This document shows, piece by piece, positions 60,289 through 64,000 of a stretch of DNA of 64,000 nt. The stretch spans positions 124,001 through 188,000 of the forward strand of contig CAKUGY010000001.1 in assembly GCA_934654835.1 (NCBI GenBank), in the 5' to 3' direction. The notes under the pieces were generated by a model that saw nothing but the letters and a program-made list of their open reading frames with translations, was not told where the DNA came from and did not search any database. Made by a program: the position numbers and the translations under genes. Position 1 is the stretch's first letter, and every line of letters starts with the position of its first letter. The DNA is from an uncultured Collinsella sp. Lineage in GTDB: Bacteria > Actinomycetota > Coriobacteriia > Coriobacteriales > Coriobacteriaceae.

Positions 60289-61749
60289 ATGTACAAGCGC
60301 ACCAAGATTGTATGCACCATGGGTCCCGCCTGCGATAGCGACGAGACCATCCGCGAGATGATCAAGGCGGGCATGAACGTCGCCCGTTTTAACTTCTCGC
60401 ACGGCTCCTACGACGAGCACCACGGTCGCATCGAGCGCGTCCGTCGTATTTCCAAGGAGCTCGGTATGCCCGTCGGCATCCTGCTCGACACCAAGGGCCC
60501 CGAGGTCCGCACCGGCCTTCTGGTCGACGGCAAGAAGGTTGCCGTCAAGACTGGCGACAAGATCGTCGTCACCGCTCAGCCCACGTCCGAGGATTTCCAC
60601 GGCACCTCTGAGCACATCTCCCTCGACTACCTGGCTCTGCCCTCCGAGGTCGAGAAGGGCTCTCTCATCCTGATCGATGACGGCCTGGTTGCCCTCGAGG
60701 TCGAGTCCGTCGACGGCCAGGACATGACCTGCGTCGTCAAGAACGACGGCCTGATCGGCGAGCGCAAGGGCGTCAACATGCCTAACGTCAACATCTCGCT
60801 GCCCGCCATCACCGAGCGCGATCGTCAGGATATCCTCTTTGGCCTGACCGAGAACATCGACTACATCGCCGCTTCCTTCATCCGTGACGGCGAGTCCGTC
60901 CGCGGCATCCGTGAGCTTTGCCGCGAGAACGGTGGCGAGCACGTGACGATCTTCCCGAAGATCGAGTGCGCCCTGGGCGTCGAGAACTTCGACGAGATCC
61001 TCGAGGCTTCCGACGGCATCATGGTCGCCCGTGGCGACCTGGGCATCGAGATCAAGCCCGAGCTCGTTCCGCACATCCAGAAGGAGATCATCGCCAAGTG
61101 CAACGCGGCCTACAAGCCCGTCATTACCGCTACGCAGATGCTCGACTCCATGCAGCAGAACCCGCGCCCGACGCGCGCCGAGGTTGCCGACGTTGCTAAC
61201 GCCATTTACGACGGCACCGACGCCGTCATGCTGTCCGGCGAGTCCGCTGCCGGTAAGTACCCGGTCGAGGCCGTCAAGATGCAGGCCAGCATCGCCATGG
61301 AGACCGAGAAGTACCTCCCGGCTCACGCTCCGCTCGAGGTTCCGGCCGACGCCCACGGCACCCGCGTCGTCAACAACGTTGTGGGTATGTCCGCTGTGAA
61401 CATGGCCACCACCGTTGGCGCCAAGTGCATCACCGTGCCGACGACCACCGGTCGTACCGCTCGCCTGATCTCGCACTTCCGTCCCAACATGCCGATCTGC
61501 GCGTTCTCCCGTCACCACTGGGCTGTCCAGCAGATGATCATGTACTGGGGCGTCATCCCGCACCAGGCCGAGATCACCCAGGGCACCGTCAACGGTACGA
61601 TCGTCAAGGCGATCGAGACCGCTAAGGAGCTCGGCTACGTCGAGACCGGCGATCTGACCGTCGCCACCGCCGGCGATCCCCGCATGAGCGTCCAGCTCGA
61701 GGACAAGGTCTCCTCGACCAACGTCGCTTACGTCGCTCAGGTGCGCTAA
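60289..61749 (+). CDS. pyk: Pyruvate kinase
   Basis: 486 residues; GGAGG lies five bases before the ATG. It converts PEP and ADP to pyruvate and ATP. Motifs are RTKIVCTMGPACDS, MNVARFNFSHG, LLDTKGPEVRTG, the active-site MVARGDLGIEI, and ATQMLDSM. NPRPTRAEVADVANAIYDGTDAVMLSGE is the family signature. The C-terminal part is the usual alpha/beta domain; no extra phosphohistidine domain is attached. Codon use is strongly biased to C/G-ending codons, as expected for high expression. Confidence 0.97.
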   Translation: MYKRTKIVCTMGPACDSDETIREMIKAGMNVARFNFSHGSYDEHHGRIERVRRISKELGMPVGILLDTKGPEVRTGLLVDGKKVAVKTGDKIVVTAQPTSEDFHGTSEHISLDYLALPSEVEKGSLILIDDGLVALEVESVDGQDMTCVVKNDGLIGERKGVNMPNVNISLPAITERDRQDILFGLTENIDYIAASFIRDGESVRGIRELCRENGGEHVTIFPKIECALGVENFDEILEASDGIMVARGDLGIEIKPELVPHIQKEIIAKCNAAYKPVITATQMLDSMQQNPRPTRAEVADVANAIYDGTDAVMLSGESAAGKYPVEAVKMQASIAMETEKYLPAHAPLEVPADAHGTRVVNNVVGMSAVNMATTVGAKCITVPTTTGRTARLISHFRPNMPICAFSRHHWAVQQMIMYWGVIPHQAEITQGTVNGTIVKAIETAKELGYVETGDLTVATAGDPRMSVQLEDKVSSTNVAYVAQVR

Positions 61750-61777
61750 ATCGCACTTGCAAGCAGACTTGCATTGT

Positions 61778-61814
61778 AAAGGGCCCGGAAGGCTTCGCCT
61801 TCCGGGCCCTTTTT
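61778..61814 (+). terminator. Intrinsic terminator of pyk
   Basis: Perfect stem GGGCCCGGAAGGC with a TTC-type loop, followed by five Ts, about 30 nt after the pyk stop. Confidence 0.95.
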
Positions 61815-61995
61815 CTGTATGTCGATGCCGGAACGCGGCATGACTTGCGCCAACTTTTTTACCAAAGGACGCGAAAATCGCCCTTCAAGGCCCAAATAGA
61901 GCGTCCCAACATCAATAGTGTCCGCCCGGTGGCGAACCCACACCCCAACCGAGACCGCTAAAGCGTTTTAGCAAGGTCCAAATCAGCCGCGTTTC

Positions 61996-62119
61996 CGGAA
62001 GTATGCGGCAAATTCTGAGACCTTCGAACACACCCCGTTTTTTCGCAACAAAATGCCTGATAAACTAGCCTCAAAAGCCGGGTCTGCTCACAGGGTTCAG
62101 ATTTTGCCGCATACTTCCG
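61996..62119. repeat. Inverted repeat (MITE-like) upstream of the AbiEi-like gene
   Basis: CGGAAGTATGCGGCAAA... (61996-62022) and its near-perfect reverse complement ...TTTTGCCGCATACTTCCG (62093-62119) enclose about 70 bp of AT-richer DNA. The right arm is 56 bp before the GTG start. No direct-repeat target duplication was seen at the outer edges. Confidence 0.8.
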
Positions 62120-62174
62120 AATTGACGCTGGCATCCCTTAATCCATAGGCACGCTTTTCAACCAGGAGGGCATC

Positions 62175-63248
62175 GTGGATCTGACGCTATGCGGCCAAAC
62201 TGCTTTTTACTATCACCGCATCCCACCGCAAATTCTGGGTCTTTACCCTGCCGTTAGCCTTGGCAATATGGATCGCAGATGTTGCGGCCTCGGAAATCAT
62301 GCGGTTGTAAAAGACCTGCTTCACGCACCACTTCACAGGCTCGTATTCACTCGGGCACAATCCGGATCGCGAAGCCTGTTTAAATCGCACCTCCTGACCC
62401 AAGAGCCGCCTCCTGGGTCGTTTAGGCAGACTGAGCATGGGTTTGATGTCGCGTCGCCGGAGTTTACGCTGCTCAACCTTGCTACACAGGTCTCACACAA
62501 CCAGCTACTCATGGCTTGTTACGAGATGTGCGGGTCATTTGCGGTGTTCACACCTTGCAAACGAGCGCAGCAGCAGCTTGATGAAGCCATCTCCCTTAAG
62601 CTCATTCCGCCCAACTGCGGTTGGGAACGAGTTAGCGACGTCAACGGCAAAGACACGAACCTATGGAAACGCACGCCGCTCCTTACCGCAACGGATATCG
62701 CCGCGTTCGCCAAGCAGGCCGCAGGCCTGCGCGGCGTCAAACAGCTCCGTTGGGCAGCCGGGCGCATGACGGGGCAGACCGCCTCGCCCTTCGAGGTTCA
62801 GGCCTCCATGCTCGTCTCGCTCCCCCGCGACGGGGGCGGCCTGGGCATCCATATCGCAAACAACGTCCGCATCCCGCTCAACGAGGCCGCGCGCTCGCTG
62901 TATGACAAAACCTGCTGCTACGCCGATATCCTTATCGAAAGCAACACCGATAGCACAGGCGTCATCCTGGAATGCCAAGGCCGCTCTGCTCATGGCAGCG
63001 AGGCCGCAAGCCTCTCCGATGCCGAGCGCACCACCGCGCTCACGAGCATGGGCTACGACGTCATCCAAATAACCTATGAGCAGATCGAAGACACAAAGAG
63101 CTTTAACAACCTCGCCGAGCTCATCCATAAAAAGGCGGGACTCCCCTACGCCCCAAAGACCAAACAGGAACGCACCGCCGAAGATGCCCTTCGACGGGAG
63201 CTGTTAGTCAATTGGGATGAGCTGTTCGCCGTCAAGCCGAGCAGTTAG
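62175..63248 (+). CDS. AbiEi-like protein with PD-(D/E)XK (DUF559/Vsr-type) C-terminal domain
   Basis: 357 residues from a GTG with AGGAGGG upstream. The N-terminal two thirds resemble AbiEi-type antitoxin proteins (SPEFTLLNLATQVSHNQLLMACYEMCG). The C-terminal part (about 204-310) has the DUF559/Vsr plan: SPFEVQASMLV with Glu207, YADILIE with Asp251, ILECQGRSAHG with Glu266 and Gln268 in the ExK position, then SMGYDVIQITYEQI. The Lys-to-Gln change is tolerated in some such nucleases. Nothing adjacent looks like an AbiEii toxin. Its last four bases overlap the convergent gene. Confidence 0.7.
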   Translation: MDLTLCGQTAFYYHRIPPQILGLYPAVSLGNMDRRCCGLGNHAVVKDLLHAPLHRLVFTRAQSGSRSLFKSHLLTQEPPPGSFRQTEHGFDVASPEFTLLNLATQVSHNQLLMACYEMCGSFAVFTPCKRAQQQLDEAISLKLIPPNCGWERVSDVNGKDTNLWKRTPLLTATDIAAFAKQAAGLRGVKQLRWAAGRMTGQTASPFEVQASMLVSLPRDGGGLGIHIANNVRIPLNEAARSLYDKTCCYADILIESNTDSTGVILECQGRSAHGSEAASLSDAERTTALTSMGYDVIQITYEQIEDTKSFNNLAELIHKKAGLPYAPKTKQERTAEDALRRELLVNWDELFAVKPSS

Positions 63249-64000
63249 CAGCTGGCGATCAGGGGTACCGCGGGTGTGCCGGGAGCGGCCACGCGCTCGG
63301 CGAAGCCGGCCTCGGTCAGTTCGATGACCTCGGTAAACGTCGCGTCAAAGAACTCCTCGGTCAACAGGCGATATGGCGGATGGTCCGACTCGCCAGGGTT
63401 TTCGCGCACAATCTCGTGCATGACGCCGATGGTCTTGAGCACATATTCCTTATGGATGGGATACTGTCCAAAACGCGTCGCCGCGGTATACAGGCGATCG
63501 GTCGCACGCGGGATGGAAACGATGCCGAGCGTCTTTCCAAACCAGTCAAAGTCACCCTGCTTTTTAATGCGGAATTCCTCGCTTGGCTTGCCGCCGTGCG
63601 CTTCCAGATACTGGTTCACGCGCGTGTTCCACACGGTATCGGCCACCAAATGCGACCAGACGCCCAGTGTTAAATCGAGCAACGACTGTGCCACGTCCTC
63701 GGATGCCAGCGAAAACTCGCCGGCAACCGGCCCGGCAACCGGCTCGGCATCCTTATAACGTTGGGGATAGTGCACGCGGTTCAGCCGCTCGCGCTCCTCT
63801 ACGATCGAGGTCGCCGCGGCCGGCGCACCGGTGGGCGAACTTTTAAGCAACGGCGCCACATAGGTATCCCAAAACTCATGCTCGCGCGGCTTAGGAATAG
63901 GCTCGGGCTTGGCAAAATGCGTGATGCGATACGGAATGGGATCGGCAATACCGGGAACCATATAGCCCACAAAGATATCCGGAACCACGCAGCCAAACAA
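63245..64000 (-). CDS. Partial gene, possible zinc-dependent phospholipase C-like protein
   Basis: 251 residues are visible; the frame runs off the window edge at 64000, so the start is missing. Near the N-terminal side, CVVPDIFVGYM, and later LTLGVWSHLVADTVWN, recall the PDxxx and HxxxD patterns of PF00882 (zinc-dependent phospholipase C-type) proteins. The match is weak. The middle is Pro/Glu-rich, and the end is helical. Convergent with the AbiEi-like gene with a four-base overlap. Confidence 0.5.
   Translation of the reverse strand: MFGCVVPDIFVGYMVPGIADPIPYRITHFAKPEPIPKPREHEFWDTYVAPLLKSSPTGAPAAATSIVEERERLNRVHYPQRYKDAEPVAGPVAGEFSLASEDVAQSLLDLTLGVWSHLVADTVWNTRVNQYLEAHGGKPSEEFRIKKQGDFDWFGKTLGIVSIPRATDRLYTAATRFGQYPIHKEYVLKTIGVMHEIVRENPGESDHPPYRLLTEEFFDATFTEVIELTEAGFAERVAAPGTPAVPLIASC

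Noticed and set aside
60250..61563. A 437-codon minus-strand frame opposite pyk
   Set aside because: Antisense to pyruvate kinase, which has a ribosome site, motifs and terminator; the minus frame has none of these.

Overview
This 64 kb window is a chromosomal segment of a high-GC, single-membrane (Gram-positive type) bacterium. Gene content suggests the class Coriobacteriia, most probably Collinsella or a close relative. This is an inference from the mix of a Tad/Flp pilus locus without a secretin, the rsmI-metG-rsmA-tatD cluster, two YhgE/Pip giants, a nickel lactate racemase with its channel, and intergenic regions full of long hairpins. No rRNA, prophage, insertion sequence or CRISPR array was seen. 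Almost every gene is on the minus strand; the exceptions are dacA, a 57-residue membrane protein, pyk and an AbiEi-like gene.

Layout. 0-16 kb: lactate channel and lactate racemase (larD-like, larA), PEP carboxylase, hisS, an MFS carrier with an M20 amidohydrolase, a DMT exporter, and two tandem YhgE/Pip membrane proteins. 16-28 kb: htpG, an acetyltransferase, an orphan tyrosine-kinase module (cpsC-cpsD-cpsB type), a PhoR/PhoB-like two-component system, a lone pstB, a VanS/VanR-like two-component system, and a divergent D-Ala-D-Ala carboxypeptidase. 28-39 kb: tRNA-Ser, an AAA+ winged-helix ATPase bracketed by two ordered repeat arrays, an unrecognised 813-residue TPR-like protein, three identical tRNA-Arg genes, serS, proC, rlmH, a stomatin-like protein and tRNA-Leu. 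39-45 kb: tatD, rsmA, metG, rsmI, a GH5-like protein with an altered active site, and tRNA-Phe. 45-56 kb: a BrnT/BrnA-like toxin-antitoxin pair and a twelve-gene Tad pilus operon running from cpaB to a DUF192 gene. 56-64 kb: rsgA, a calcium-type P-ATPase, pyruvate kinase, the AbiEi-like protein with a nuclease-like C-terminal domain, and a gene cut by the window edge.

The most unusual material is non-coding. (i) Three hairpins (1-103, 2422-2548, 57052-57142) have unrelated arms but keep the same unpaired internal loop, A[TC]TCCGCA opposite GAGGAC. (ii) Five elements of about 150 bp lie beside tRNA-Arg (three), tRNA-Leu and tRNA-Phe. Each is bounded by a copy of that tRNA's 3' end and by duplicated tRNA terminators; two stripped remnants remain. 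(iii) The AAA+ ATPase gene is followed by four 15-mers in alternating orientation at exactly 40-bp steps, and preceded by six TTTARCA motifs at alternating 9/10-bp steps. (iv) An alternating-orientation array lies at 44662-44835, and several near-perfect 24-36 bp palindromes lie elsewhere.

Start codons were chosen from Shine-Dalgarno position, operon overlap or family alignment. For LarA, the chosen TTG start makes all four known active-site residues fall on their standard numbers. Long open frames antisense to real genes are compositional shadows and were left out.
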